Counted from the first letter of the stretch, positions 35,571 through 45,040 are shown. The stretch is 64,000 bases of DNA from Pseudomonas sp. BSw22131 (GCF_026810445.1 NZ_CP113949.1:2852001-2916000); one strand, 5' to 3'. The notes: generated by a model from the letters alone, not told the origin. Translations and numbers: made by a program.

Positions 35571-36587
35571 ATGAAGGCTTTTCAGATTGGCAACCAGCAA
35601 GGCTTGGGTTCGCTGACCGCAACCACACGGCCAGAGCCTGTGGCGGGGCCAGGAGAGGCAATCGTTGCTCCTCGCTTAATTAGTCTCATAAGTCGGGATG
35701 TACAAATCCTCCGTGGGGTCTACGGTGCCAAGCAGGCAACTGATCGTATTCCTATGTCAGAAGGCGTGGGAGAGGTTATTGCGGTAGGCGAGGGTGTTAG
35801 TGAAGTCAAACCAGGCGATCGGGTCATCTGCGGCCACTTCCCAAGTTGGTTGGATGGTGAGTTTCGTACCAGCGTTTTTGCCCACGACGTCGGTGTAACT
35901 CATGACGGCTGGCTTGCCGAAAAGGTTGTATTGCCCGCCAAAGCACTGATCTGCGTGCCTGACGCCTTGGCCGACAAAGAGGTTGCAGCACTGGCATCCG
36001 CTGACCTTACAGCCTGGAATGCTCTATTCGAGGTGTGCAAGGTCAAACCTGGTGATCTTGTCCTTTGCCTGGGTACTGGCGGGGTTGCTTTGGCTGCGTT
36101 GAAGTTAGCCAAGCTTCATGGCGCGAGAGTGGCCATTACTTCGTCGTCTGATAATAAGCTGGAAATCGCACGTGAGCTTGGCGCGGACATCACAATTAAC
36201 TACAACCAATATCCTGACTGGGCAGCGCAAGTCATGGCGCTGACTGATAATGCTGGCGCCGACGTCATCATTGAAACGGGTGGTCAGGACACGTTGGGGC
36301 AGTCCATTGCAGCCAGCGCTGTGAATGGTCGTATTGCAGTGATCGGTGTGACACCGGGGCAGCATTCTCCGATTCCTGACTACCTATCGCTTATCATCAA
36401 AAACGTAACAATTCGGGGTATAGCCAACGGCAATCGTAAGATGTTCATCGACCTCGTCCGCGCAATAGATGCGAACCGGATCGAGACTGTGATCGCTAAG
36501 ACGTTCAAGTTTGATGATGCGCCTGATGCCTTTGCCTACTTCGCTGCTGCCAACCATGTTGGGAAGGTATTGATCGAGTTCGATTGA
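35571..36587 (+). CDS. Medium-chain dehydrogenase/reductase (quinone/alcohol type)
   Basis: A 338-residue MDR enzyme. An N-terminal GroES-like domain (to about 150) leads to a Rossmann domain with GTGGVALAALKLAKLHGARV. The structural-zinc cysteine cluster is absent, and the equivalent of the catalytic zinc site (ICGHFPSWLD) is atypical. It fits the NAD(P)-dependent alcohol dehydrogenase/quinone reductase-like group. AAGGA lies before ATG 35571. It precedes an HxlR-NmrA pair of redox genes and may respond to the same electrophiles; that is inference. Confidence 0.82.
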   Translation: MKAFQIGNQQGLGSLTATTRPEPVAGPGEAIVAPRLISLISRDVQILRGVYGAKQATDRIPMSEGVGEVIAVGEGVSEVKPGDRVICGHFPSWLDGEFRTSVFAHDVGVTHDGWLAEKVVLPAKALICVPDALADKEVAALASADLTAWNALFEVCKVKPGDLVLCLGTGGVALAALKLAKLHGARVAITSSSDNKLEIARELGADITINYNQYPDWAAQVMALTDNAGADVIIETGGQDTLGQSIAASAVNGRIAVIGVTPGQHSPIPDYLSLIIKNVTIRGIANGNRKMFIDLVRAIDANRIETVIAKTFKFDDAPDAFAYFAAANHVGKVLIEFD

Positions 36588-36745
36588 TTTTAGCTTCGCG
36601 AGCGTTTCAGCGAGACTGGAAAAGCTCGCGACAGCATTGATCAACGACTCCCGCATCAATGGATTCAAGCCTGACTTAAGCACTGTGAGCTGGACGGACG
36701 CTTAGCCCGATTTTAGCCTGAAGACGTTAATTGCAGCGCTAACGA

Positions 36746-37204
36746 TTACGCAGGCGCTTCTGGATCTACTGGAACCGAAGCGGGGATTTGCCACGAAGGT
36801 TTTTTGCCATCCTGGCTGTCGAAAACCCGACGCGCCTTTCGGAAGTCCTCGACATTTTCGACTACCCAAGTCCAGATAGGGGACATACGTATCAACAGTC
36901 CCATGCCCAGCGGCGTCAGCTCGTACTCAACACGGGGCGAAACTTCATCGAACTCCTGCCGAATCACTAGACCATCCCGCTCCAGGGCGCGTAGCGTCTT
37001 GGTCAACATTCGCTGAGTCACACCAGCCATCTGCCTTCTTATCTCGGCGTGGCGCATTTTTCCGTACACACCTAAGGCGTGCAGGATACCCAATGACCAG
37101 CGGCTACCTGCGTGGGCGAGGACTTCCCGCCTGACCCCGTCATCATCTTCTCTAAGCGTTTGGCAGATAGCTTCTGCCTGGCCAAGCGTTTCATGATCGG
37201 TCAT
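36746..37204 (-). CDS. HxlR-family transcription regulator
   Basis: A 152-residue winged-helix protein with the HxlR pattern: SRWSLGILHALGVYGKMRHAEI (helix-turn-helix), GVTQRMLTKTLRALERDGLV (recognition helix) and a YELTPLG wing. Family members often sense aldehydes or quinones through a cysteine; here one Cys lies N-terminal (AICQTL). It is divergent from the NmrA-like reductase, 96 bases apart, so control of that gene is likely. ATG at 37204 with GAGG upstream. Confidence 0.85.
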   Translation of the reverse strand: MTDHETLGQAEAICQTLREDDDGVRREVLAHAGSRWSLGILHALGVYGKMRHAEIRRQMAGVTQRMLTKTLRALERDGLVIRQEFDEVSPRVEYELTPLGMGLLIRMSPIWTWVVENVEDFRKARRVFDSQDGKKPSWQIPASVPVDPEAPA

Positions 37205-37300
37205 TTCTACCTCTGGTATCACACATGTGCCTTCTTACGAGCGCTGCTGAATCGTGTAAGCATTCGCGCATCTTACAGGCAACAGGTCTCAGGAGAAATC

Positions 37301-38242
37301 ATGACCAAAGTAACCGAGCTTTACCCCCAATCAATTCTAGTTCTAGGCGCCGGTGAACTTGGTCTTCCGGTTTTGCGCAATCTTACGCGGGTGGCAAAGC
37401 GTACCCCCGGCTCCAAAATCAGCGTCCTGCTCAGGGATTCGACCATCAACACTCAGGTGCCTGAGAAAAAGGTAGAAATCGATGAGCTTCTTAGTCTTGG
37501 CGTCCAAATGGTCGCCGCAGACCTGGTGAACGACTCAATCGATCAGCTTGCCGAAGTGTTCGCACGGTTCGATACAGTAATAGGTTGCGCAGGCATGGTC
37601 GCGGGTCGAGAAACCCCGATGAAGCTGGCTAAAGCCGCTCTCAAGTCCGGCGTGAAGCGCTACTTCCCATGGCAGTTTGGCGTCGATTTTGAGGTGATCG
37701 GTCGGGGCAGTCCCCAGGATTTATTTGATGCTCAGCTTGATGTGCGCGAGTTGCTTCGTGCCCAAGACAAAACTGAATGGGTAATCATCTCGACGGGTAT
37801 GTTCACCAGCTTTCTTTTCGAGCCTGTATTTGAGGTAGTGGACTTCCAAAACGACGCAGTGAACGCCCTGGGCAGTCTTGAGAACAGCGTGACGCTCACG
37901 ACACCAGATGACATCGGTACTTTGACAGCGGAAATCGTTTTCTTTGAACCTCATTTCCGCAATCAAATCGTCTACCTTTCTGGCGATACTGTGACGTATG
38001 GGCAGGTTGCGGGCATCCTTGAACGGGTTCTGGGACGACCCTTCAAACGTAACGTGTGGACTGTTCCTTACCTGATCCAGGAATTGGAAAAAGACCCCAC
38101 TCATCACATCAAAAAGTACCGCGCTGTGTTCGCACAAGGCAGAGGAGTGGCGTGGCCTAAAGCTGCCACTTTCAACGAGCAGCAGTCGATTCAGGTCACC
38201 ACCGCGGAGCAATGGGCTCGGAAAAACCTTTCAGACGATTGA
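37301..38242 (+). CDS. NmrA-like/aromatic alcohol reductase-type protein
   Basis: A 313-residue atypical short-chain reductase of the NmrA/isoflavone-reductase class. The nucleotide-binding motif VLGAGELGLPVLRNL sits at the N-terminus (GxGxxG variant), with YFPWQFGVD and GRGVAWPKAATFNEQQS in the substrate half. Substrate unknown; relatives reduce phenylpropanoids or act as redox sensors. AGGAG lies before ATG 37301. It is paired with the divergent HxlR regulator. Confidence 0.82.
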   Translation: MTKVTELYPQSILVLGAGELGLPVLRNLTRVAKRTPGSKISVLLRDSTINTQVPEKKVEIDELLSLGVQMVAADLVNDSIDQLAEVFARFDTVIGCAGMVAGRETPMKLAKAALKSGVKRYFPWQFGVDFEVIGRGSPQDLFDAQLDVRELLRAQDKTEWVIISTGMFTSFLFEPVFEVVDFQNDAVNALGSLENSVTLTTPDDIGTLTAEIVFFEPHFRNQIVYLSGDTVTYGQVAGILERVLGRPFKRNVWTVPYLIQELEKDPTHHIKKYRAVFAQGRGVAWPKAATFNEQQSIQVTTAEQWARKNLSDD

Positions 38243-38555
38243 ACGCAGAAGCCGGTAGCTGAATGATCCTTTGCCTGGGAATTACCTGCTGAGAAGCGCC
38301 TTAAACGGCAGTATTGCTTGTATTTCTTCTCCGGTCCCATGGACAAGCTTCGTTCCTAGCTGCCGGCTTGCCAGTGTAAGCAGGTAGGGGGGAGGTGGTT
38401 GCGATGGAAGTAGGAGAGGCTGCTATTCCATATGTCAGATTTGGAGGGGTAGGTACTCGAAAACCACACCGGCAGATTGGCCGCGGCTGGGCGCGGCGGA
38501 CGGGTTTTCCAGGTAGCTACACCCTCGATTATTGACATGTCATTACTGCGACACC
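38243..38555. other. Intergenic region, 313 bases, no gene seen
   Basis: A 60-codon minus-strand frame exists (38356-38538) but has no ribosome site or recognisable domain. Confidence 0.5.
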
Positions 38556-39368
38556 CTACGGTCGAGTTACTCCCGGCACATCCATATTGATCTTGCGCCA
38601 GCAGGCTTCAGAGAAGCTGTAAACCGAGAAAGCAATCAGCCCTAATGCCATAACTATCAGAATCAGCCATCCAGCCGGTTGATTCTGCAGCGCATCCAAG
38701 GCTTCTTTCATACCCGGTGGATCCATGGCTTGATAAGCGGAACCGCTGATTGCCAGTAGAAATGCGATCTCTATAAACACGACTCCACGGGCAATCAGGC
38801 CAAACCGAGATACCGGCCTGACGTACCGCATGACGTCTTCGTCGGCCTCGAAATATTTCTCGAACGAAGCCTTCCATCCTTTAATGATGTGAGCAATACC
38901 CACACCAAGCGGAACCAGAGCGATCACGTACACCAACAAATTCGAATGTTCCCAAGACAAAACAAGCGCTAGCCAGTCTTTGGTCTGCCCTCCGGAATTG
39001 TCCGAGCTTTTAATGCCGCTAATGAGTAGGCCCAATGCAAAAAAAGCCAGAGCGCCGTTGACGATACCGCCCGCAAACAGACCAGAGCGAATCACCAGAC
39101 CTTTGAATTGTTTGCCGTGATGATCGACATCACGCGTAGCTTGCAGGACGCGCCAAGCTGCAAATGCGAGTAGACCCGCTACCACGAGCCCAACTAAAAA
39201 ATAGCCAAATGGTTGGCTAAGCACTGCTTCCAGGCTTTTGTGGCTGTCTTTCGGTTTTGTCGAGTCTTGTGCTGCCAGCAGCGCGAAAATACCGATGATC
39301 AAATAAAGCAGTCCCCGAGCGGCGTAGCCTCCCCGAGCAAGTATTACCAGGCTGTGGTGCGCGAACAT
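38556..39368 (-). CDS. DUF1206 membrane protein
   Basis: A 270-residue inner-membrane protein with six hydrophobic segments arranged as three similar two-helix units, each with an ARGG/ARG(L/V)-type motif (ARGGYAARGLLYLIIG, IRSGLFAGGIVNG, ARGVVFIEIAFL). This threefold repeat is the DUF1206 signature; the function is unknown. The ATG at 39368 gives the family start, and GGGGA lies about 10 bases upstream. It is a single gene. Confidence 0.85.
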   Translation of the reverse strand: MFAHHSLVILARGGYAARGLLYLIIGIFALLAAQDSTKPKDSHKSLEAVLSQPFGYFLVGLVVAGLLAFAAWRVLQATRDVDHHGKQFKGLVIRSGLFAGGIVNGALAFFALGLLISGIKSSDNSGGQTKDWLALVLSWEHSNLLVYVIALVPLGVGIAHIIKGWKASFEKYFEADEDVMRYVRPVSRFGLIARGVVFIEIAFLLAISGSAYQAMDPPGMKEALDALQNQPAGWLILIVMALGLIAFSVYSFSEACWRKINMDVPGVTRP

Positions 39369-39564
39369 TCGATGTATTCCCCAAATCCAATACAAGAGCA
39401 GACCCCTCGTGCTGGGTGGGGTTCTATTATCAAGTCGGTGACTGCAGTGACTTATGACATATAAACCCCAAATTGAGCATCTGCCACGCTTTTCCAGCCG
39501 TAGATTTGCTCGCCGGTGAAGATGTCGGGTTCGGCGATGATTTATCAATGCTTTCCAGCATTGG

Positions 39565-40263
39565 CTATACGTTCTTCGCAGTCTGCCCAAACAAGATATT
39601 CTTGCCTTCCTCGGTTACCGTCGCCCTGTTCTGCGACAACGCTTCACCCTTGGCGTATGCGTTGATGGTTGCCGGCCTGGCCTGAATCGCCTGAAACCAA
39701 CGCTTCAGATTTGGGAAGTCGTGAAGGTTCTGCTGCTGGCGCTGCCATGGCACCACCCACGGATACGCAGCGATGTCCGCGATTGAATAGTCATCACCGG
39801 TAATGAAAGTCAGGCCTTCCAGTCTGCGATCAAGCACGCCATACAGGCGATTTGTCTCATTCACGTAGCGGTTTATTGCGTAGGGGAGCTTCTCCGGCGC
39901 ATAGATTCCGAAGTGATGATTCTGGCCCGCCATCGGGCCTAATCCACCCATCTGCCACATCAGCCATTCAGTAACAGTCTTTTTGCCGCGCACATCAGTC
40001 GGCAGAAACTTTCCGGTCTTCTCAGCCAGGTACATCAGAATCGCACCGGACTCGAACACAGTAATCGCCTCGCCACCATCAGCAGGACGGGTGTCGATGA
40101 TCGCCGGCATCCGGTTGTTCGGAGAAAAAGCAAGAAACTCGGGTTTGAACTGATCCCCGGCGCTGATATCAATCGGGTGAATGCGGTATTCCAGACCGCT
40201 CTCTTCCAGGAACAGGGTGATTTTTTGGCCATTGGGTGTTGGCCAGTAGTAGAGCTCGATCAT
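39565..40263 (-). CDS. Glutathione S-transferase (Ure2p/YfcG-like)
   Basis: A 232-residue GST. An N-terminal thioredoxin-fold domain (to about 85, with the cis-proline MPAIID and ESGAILMYLAEKTG) precedes a helical C-terminal domain with DYSIADIAAYPWV. The TPNG start motif is that of the Nu/Ure2p-like class, which often has disulfide reductase activity. The ATG overlaps the stop of the TetR gene by 4 bases, so regulator and enzyme form an operon. Confidence 0.9.
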   Translation of the reverse strand: MIELYYWPTPNGQKITLFLEESGLEYRIHPIDISAGDQFKPEFLAFSPNNRMPAIIDTRPADGGEAITVFESGAILMYLAEKTGKFLPTDVRGKKTVTEWLMWQMGGLGPMAGQNHHFGIYAPEKLPYAINRYVNETNRLYGVLDRRLEGLTFITGDDYSIADIAAYPWVVPWQRQQQNLHDFPNLKRWFQAIQARPATINAYAKGEALSQNRATVTEEGKNILFGQTAKNV

Positions 40264-40901
40264 CTCTGAGATTCCGTAAACGACTGATGAACTTGGGCGG
40301 AGGACCGGGACAGTGCGCCCGCATCTAGCAAAGCAAGAACGGGTCTGACGACGCTTTCCAGTAGCTGGCGCTGCGGCTTGGCACGTGCCAGAACACGAAC
40401 GCCTAGCAAGATGCCTAGCAACAGACGCCCTAGGTCTTCGGCAGGTTGTGAGCGGGTAATGCTGCCGTCGCTCTGACCGGCATGAACGCAGCGATGGAAA
40501 AATCCTTCAGCACGCGTCAGGAAGTCATCAATGATGTCCTGCGCCTCTGGAGCAGAGGGGACGGCCTCCAGCGCTGAGTTCACCATCATGCAACCGCGAT
40601 GGAGGGAATCGCTCATCGAGCGATCAATGATTTCCGTGAAAAACATTTCAATTGCCTGACGCGGGGGCAGGGTGGTCTCTAGACGAGTGACACGCTCACC
40701 GAAGCTGCGCTCCAGGTAATGCGCTAAAGCCCTGCGGTACAACGCACGCTTGTCGCCGAATGCGTTGTAGACGCTGGCGCCGGTGATACCCATCCGGTCG
40801 ATCAGGTCGCGCATCGAAGTCGCCTCAAAACCCTTGGCCCAGAAACACTGGATGGCGGCCTCTAGTACCATGGCTTCGTCAAACTCTCTTGGTCTTGCCA
40901 T
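40260..40901 (-). CDS. TetR-family regulator
   Basis: A 213-residue TetR protein. The N-terminal helix-turn-helix is typical (AAIQCFWAKGFEATSMRDLIDRMGITGASVYNAFGDKRALYRRAL). The C-terminal domain resembles the AcnR/NemR-like group that senses electrophiles. It is co-transcribed with one GST gene and divergent from another, so it probably represses both. A possible operator lies at 40961. Confidence 0.9.
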   Translation of the reverse strand: MARPREFDEAMVLEAAIQCFWAKGFEATSMRDLIDRMGITGASVYNAFGDKRALYRRALAHYLERSFGERVTRLETTLPPRQAIEMFFTEIIDRSMSDSLHRGCMMVNSALEAVPSAPEAQDIIDDFLTRAEGFFHRCVHAGQSDGSITRSQPAEDLGRLLLGILLGVRVLARAKPQRQLLESVVRPVLALLDAGALSRSSAQVHQSFTESQR

Positions 40902-40960
40902 TGCTGATTTCCTCTCGGGCAGAAGCGAACGTTGCGCCGTGCTCCACCGTTCGCCTAATC

Positions 40961-40976
40961 TAGATCAATCGTTCTA
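40961..40976. promoter_or_regulatory. Possible TetR operator between two GST genes
   Basis: TAGATCAATCGTTCTA is an imperfect 16-bp dyad (arms match at 6 of 8 positions, outer TAGA/TCTA). It lies between divergent tetR and GST starts. Its size and outer bases resemble NemR-type operators. Confidence 0.4.
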
Positions 40977-41028
40977 AAACACAACACTCGAGTTCGGTTG
41001 CACCTACTCACTCACAAGAGATGACGCC

Positions 41029-41733
41029 ATGATCCGTTTTTATTTCCACCCCACACCTAACCCGGCGAAGGTCGCGCTGTTTCTGGAAGAGTCAGGTCTG
41101 GACTACGAAGTCGTGCCGGTGGACACAAGCAAAGGGGAGCAGCACCTGCCGGAATTCCTTGCGATAAATCCCAATGGCAAGGTACCGGCGATCATCGACA
41201 CCGAGGGGCCTGGCGGCAGGGAAGTGCGGGTGTTCGACTCCAGTGCGATCCTGCTCTATCTGGGCGAGAAAACCGGTCAGTTCATGGGCGCGCCTGAAGA
41301 CAAGGCTGAGCTACTGTCGTGGCTGTTCTTTATTTCCTCTGGTTTGGGGCCTTTTTCAGGACAGGCCGTGCACTTCCAATATGCGGCGCCAGAAGGAAAC
41401 GACTACGCAGTGAATCGCTATCGCCGTGAAATCGAGCGTCACTACGAAGTACTCGACAAGCATCTCGCGGACCGTGAATACATCGTTGGCGATGAGTACA
41501 CCCTTGCCGACATTTCCACTTGGGGCTGGCTGATCCGCGCGCCCAGGGTGATGAAAGGCGCAGAGGATGCTCTGGCCGACTATCCCAATCTAAAGCGTTG
41601 GTTCGAACGAGTTGACGCTCGCCCGGCAGCCGCTCGAGCAAAGGATGTGGGGACGAATCACGCTTTCAAAAAGGACATGGACGAACAGGCCAAACGTGCA
41701 TTGTTTCCGTCCAACTATCCGAAGACGGTATGA
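41029..41733 (+). CDS. Glutathione S-transferase, second copy
   Basis: A 234-residue GST closely similar in plan to the one at 39565: TPNPAKVALFLEESGLDY at the N-terminus, NGKVPAIID with cis-proline, and DEYTLADISTWGWL in the helical domain. The two are diverged paralogues rather than recent duplicates. It is divergent from tetR with the possible operator in between. Its stop at 41733 is followed 8 bases later by a copy of the inverted-repeat element. Confidence 0.9.
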   Translation: MIRFYFHPTPNPAKVALFLEESGLDYEVVPVDTSKGEQHLPEFLAINPNGKVPAIIDTEGPGGREVRVFDSSAILLYLGEKTGQFMGAPEDKAELLSWLFFISSGLGPFSGQAVHFQYAAPEGNDYAVNRYRREIERHYEVLDKHLADREYIVGDEYTLADISTWGWLIRAPRVMKGAEDALADYPNLKRWFERVDARPAAARAKDVGTNHAFKKDMDEQAKRALFPSNYPKTV

Positions 41734-41740
41734 GCTAGCC

Positions 41741-41891
41741 CTGTTGCCGCTGATGCGATTTTGACCTAGGCAGCCATGATTCATTGATCTACCCAAATAC
41801 TCATCCAACGGAGTCTTTGCGCCGGATTTCACAGGCTGTATATAGGTCAGTCAACCTCAGCAACCTGGGTCAAACTCATATATGCGCCAAC
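41741..41891 (-). repeat. MITE-like inverted-repeat element, copy A
   Basis: About 151 bp, non-coding. Its ends are imperfect inverted repeats (GCTGATGCGATTTTGACC at one end, GGTCAAACTCATATATGCGC at the other). The body matches copies at 48278, 59524 and 60890. It is inverted relative to the copy at 48278 and abuts the N-terminal bdh fragment. Confidence 0.8.
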
Positions 41892-42131
41892 ACACGGCCT
41901 TCCCGTGATCCATGACGATAGCCGAGCATTGGCGGCATCTCGGCTTCGCAAAAGGGAAGGGGGGTTGCCGGCGTCATGATCGGGCCACCTATATATTCGT
42001 GCAGATCGGTCCCGCAGATGACGCAAACCGGCGACTTGACCAGTATTTCGTCATCGGCCAGGGGCGAGGTAGCGCTCGGCCACCTGTTCGACACGAATGT
42101 CGCGCTTCGCATGGAATCGGACGGCCTTCAT
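41892..42131 (-). pseudogene. 2,3-butanediol dehydrogenase-like gene, N-terminal fragment
   Basis: From ATG 42131 (AAGG upstream) the minus strand reads MKAVRFHAKRDIRVEQVAER. A frame change then gives DDEILVKSPVCVICGTDLHEY and IGGPIMTPATP, and further damage ends near the codons for SGKAV. This is the first ~80 residues of a zinc-dependent butanediol/sorbitol-type dehydrogenase, including the catalytic-zinc CGTD. The sequence is then replaced by inverted-repeat element A. The missing remainder matches the fragment at 48427-49030. Confidence 0.8.
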
Positions 42132-42399
42132 GCAACCTTCATGGCCGAAACGGCAGTAGCAATGGACATAGTGACTACCTGTTGGTTTGTTTATTGGGCA
42201 ATTGACTACGCACCAAGCCTAAGGATCAGGCATCCGTGGAGGCACAGCACAAGGGCAAAACATATTTTCACTTGCGGAACACTCATGGCCGCTCATTGAA
42301 TTCAAAACTGCAAGCGATTCAGATAGCCAAGCCGTTGTTTTCTATAATAATACCGGCGCCTTCGCGCAGTCCGGCCGCACCTCTGATTTGGCGATAGGC

Positions 42400-42552
42400 A
42401 TGTCAGAAAAACAACCGGAAATTCAAGCCATCGCTACGCTCGCGCGAGTCAGCATGGTCGCGGCTGATAACGTGCTGAGCAACCGGGGCCAGGTGTCCCA
42501 GTCGAGCACGCTGAAGGTGCTGGCCGTCCTCAAGGAACTGGGTGCCCTCGGA
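42400..42552 (+). pseudogene. LacI-family regulator N-terminal remnant
   Basis: From ATG 42400 about 45 codons resemble a LacI helix-turn-helix and hinge: IATLARVSMVAADNVLSNRGQVSQSST then KVLAVLKELG. The TVS core of the recognition helix is damaged (VAAD), and after residue ~50 the sequence runs into unrelated DNA. No effector domain remains. Confidence 0.55.
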
Positions 42553-42720
42553 AGTGGGCCCGCCGATGGCGACCATCAACGCGCCCGCCAGCAAGTAATA
42601 CCAACTGCCCCCCAACCAGGCCAATTTTCCGCCGCCGAGGAATAGCCCTCATCCAAACAACACCATTAACGGGCTGACCAGCACCAAGCCAATGCTATTA
42701 ACCGCTATATGTAACGTTTG
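42553..42720 (-). pseudogene. Remnant of a PQQ glucose dehydrogenase-type membrane N-terminus
   Basis: A minus-strand frame reads LGGGKLAWLGGSWYYLLAGALMV, resembling the first membrane helices of membrane-bound quinoprotein dehydrogenases (SLGGSWYYLLAG is characteristic). An in-frame stop lies just before it. Only about 40 codons are recognisable. Confidence 0.45.
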
Positions 42721-43069
42721 CAGTAGTTTTAGTGGTGCGCACAAACACTCCGTGCTCATATGACACGAACTGCCAGAAATAAAGGCGAGGCCCGGACGAT
42801 AGCTCGAAGCATCAGGAGAGCAAATGCCAGACAGCGTGCTGTTGTTGTCACTTACCCGATCAAGATGGAGTTGTGAAATAAGAGCGCATTGGCAGGCTTT
42901 AACTAATACACGTGTATTGCAAGCAGCAGTGCCACCCACTGTCGCCAAACTCTATAGCGCGAGGGCCTGTCGCACCATTCTATTTTTGATAGGAAACTAT
43001 CACAACATGCCTTCGCCCTGTCTGCCCCATGGCCCCTGATTGAGAGGCGCCGGTCGAGCCAGCAGTTTT

Positions 43070-43984
43070 TTAACGTGTCCAGTAACGCTCGTACTGCTGA
43101 TCGTTGAACTCCTCCAGCAGAAAATCAATGAACAAACGGGTTTTGGCAGGCATGAAGCGTTTGTTCTGGAATGCGATGTTGATGGTAAGCGTCGGGAGAT
43201 GCCAATCATCGAGCAACGGCACCAGACGCCCGGCGATCAGGTCGGTGTAGAGGATGTACATGGGCTGCACCAGTATGCCCAGCCCTGACAGTGCAGCCGC
43301 TCGCACGATCTGCCCGTCGTTGGTTTCCATGATCGGGTCGATGGTGATGGACGCCTCGGCGTCGCCCTTGCGAAAGTTGAGGGTGCGCGGTTGGTTGGCG
43401 TGGCTGTATAGCAGCATGTCGTGCTGCGCAAGGTCTTCGACCCGCTCCGGAGTGCCACGCTGATGCAGGTATTCGGGCGAGGCCGCCAGTACCCGCCGGG
43501 TCTCGGCCAGGCGGCGAATGCTGATGTTGGAATCCGGCTCGAATTCACGGGTGCGGATAGCCATGTCGATTTCCGAATCCATGATGTCGTAATAGCGGTT
43601 GGCACCGACTACCTTGACCTTGATCTGCGGGTAGCGCTTGCAGAACCTCGGCAGTAAAGGCGAAATGTGCAGCATGGCAAAGGAGATGGACGCGGTGATC
43701 GTCAATGTACCGGTAGGCTCGGCCAGCGATGAAGTCAGGGACGATTCGGCCTCGCGCAACTCGGCCAACAGTACTTTGCAGCGCTTGTAGAACTCGTTAC
43801 CCGCAGGGGTCAGAGACAAACGCCGAGTATTACGTTCGATCAGCCGCACCTTCAGCCGCTCTTCAAGCGCCGACAAATGACGACTGGCAGAGGCATTGGA
43901 GATATCTAGCAGTTCGGCAGCCTTCGAAAGCGTCCCGAGTTCGGTGGTACTGACGAAAAGTTCTAACTCTGTCAGTCGATCCAT
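43070..43984 (-). CDS. LysR-family regulator of the hydroxyquinol dioxygenase
   Basis: A 304-residue LysR regulator. The helix-turn-helix is at about residues 17-40 (GTLSKAAELLDISNASASRHLSALEERL), followed by a substrate-binding domain. It diverges from hydroxyquinol 1,2-dioxygenase with 192 bases between, the usual arrangement for a LysR activator of a ring-cleavage gene. GGGGGA lies 8 bases before the ATG. The inducer is probably a pathway aromatic, by analogy only. Confidence 0.88.
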   Translation of the reverse strand: MDRLTELELFVSTTELGTLSKAAELLDISNASASRHLSALEERLKVRLIERNTRRLSLTPAGNEFYKRCKVLLAELREAESSLTSSLAEPTGTLTITASISFAMLHISPLLPRFCKRYPQIKVKVVGANRYYDIMDSEIDMAIRTREFEPDSNISIRRLAETRRVLAASPEYLHQRGTPERVEDLAQHDMLLYSHANQPRTLNFRKGDAEASITIDPIMETNDGQIVRAAALSGLGILVQPMYILYTDLIAGRLVPLLDDWHLPTLTINIAFQNKRFMPAKTRLFIDFLLEEFNDQQYERYWTR

Positions 43985-44020
43985 ACTGATCCCCCATCTG
44001 TTTGTTATGATTATTCCAGC

Positions 44021-44035
44021 ATTGAAAAAGACAAT
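44021..44035. promoter_or_regulatory. LysR-type binding dyad
   Basis: ATTGAAAAAGACAAT is a T-N11-A dyad with ATTG/CAAT arms. It lies 37 bases before the LysR start and 141 bases before the dioxygenase start. Confidence 0.45.
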
Positions 44036-44176
44036 TCCAATTCATCGATTTTATTTCAGATTTCGAAACTATAGCGTAGATGCACGCATTCCCAAAGCCA
44101 TCGGCGGGGAACTCAGGTGGTTGGCACTATTGTGCGCTGGCACCTTATTACAAGAAGAGCTGGAGGCTGTATCGAT

Positions 44177-45040
44177 ATGCGAAACCTCGACGAAAAAACC
44201 ATTACCCAGGCCGTGCTTGCAAGAAATGCAGGAACGGAGAGTCGCCGCCTGCACCAGATCATGACCAGCCTGGTTCAACACCTGCATTCGTTTGCGCGCG
44301 AGGTGAACCTCACCGAAGAGGAATGGAACGAGGGCATTCAATTTCTGACTGCCGTGGGCCAGAGCTGCAGCCCGGTGCGCCAAGAATTCATTCTGCTGTC
44401 GGACACCCTGGGTCTGTCGACTCTGGTCACGGCGCAAAACCACCGCAAGCCCGTCGGCTGTACCGAGGCTACGGTATTCGGCCCCTTTCACGTCGAGAGC
44501 GCGCCGCGGTACGAGCTGGGCGATGACGTTTCCAATGGCTTGAGCGGCATCCGATGGTTCGTGCGTGGCCAGGTCAAGGGCAACGACGGCGAGCCCGTGC
44601 CCAATGCAACCCTGGAAGTTTGGCAGGCCGACGACGAAGGCTTCTATGACGTACAGAACCCGGACTTCAAGGAGTACCAGGGCCGTGGTGTACTGCAGGC
44701 CGATGAGGAAGGGCGCTTCCACTTCAAGACCATCGTGCCCGAGCCCTACCCCATCCCCAACGACGGGCCGGTGGGCGACATGCTCAAGGCGCTCAAGCGC
44801 CATCCATGGCGCCCGGCCCATTTGCATTTCATGATCATCGCCGAGGGTTATGAGCGGCTGGTGACCCACGTGTTCAAGCAGGGTGGGGACTACCTCGACT
44901 CGGACGCCGTTTTTGGCGTGCGCTCATCGCTGATCGCCGAGTGGGTGGAACATCCGGCCGGCATCGCCCCCGATGGCACCCTCTGCGAAGAGGCGTTCTA
45001 CACCCTGGAGTTCGACTTCGTGCTCAACCGCGCACGCTGA
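44177..45040 (+). CDS. Hydroxyquinol 1,2-dioxygenase (intradiol)
   Basis: Cleaves 1,2,4-trihydroxybenzene to maleylacetate. The 287 residues comprise the intradiol N-terminal helical domain (1-100) and the beta-sandwich core. Iron ligands are Y157 (FYDVQ), Y191 (EPYPIP), H215 and H217 (RPAHLHF). The segment NPDFKEYQGRGVLQADEEGRFHF and the gap between ligands fit hydroxyquinol rather than catechol enzymes. That is supported by a maleylacetate reductase gene 8.4 kb away. The start at 44177 has GGAGG about 11 bases upstream. No phenol/resorcinol hydroxylase is nearby. Confidence 0.88.
   Translation: MRNLDEKTITQAVLARNAGTESRRLHQIMTSLVQHLHSFAREVNLTEEEWNEGIQFLTAVGQSCSPVRQEFILLSDTLGLSTLVTAQNHRKPVGCTEATVFGPFHVESAPRYELGDDVSNGLSGIRWFVRGQVKGNDGEPVPNATLEVWQADDEGFYDVQNPDFKEYQGRGVLQADEEGRFHFKTIVPEPYPIPNDGPVGDMLKALKRHPWRPAHLHFMIIAEGYERLVTHVFKQGGDYLDSDAVFGVRSSLIAEWVEHPAGIAPDGTLCEEAFYTLEFDFVLNRAR

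Noticed and set aside
38356..38538. 60-codon minus-strand frame
   Set aside because: No ribosome site, no domain, and rich in rare patterns; kept as non-coding.
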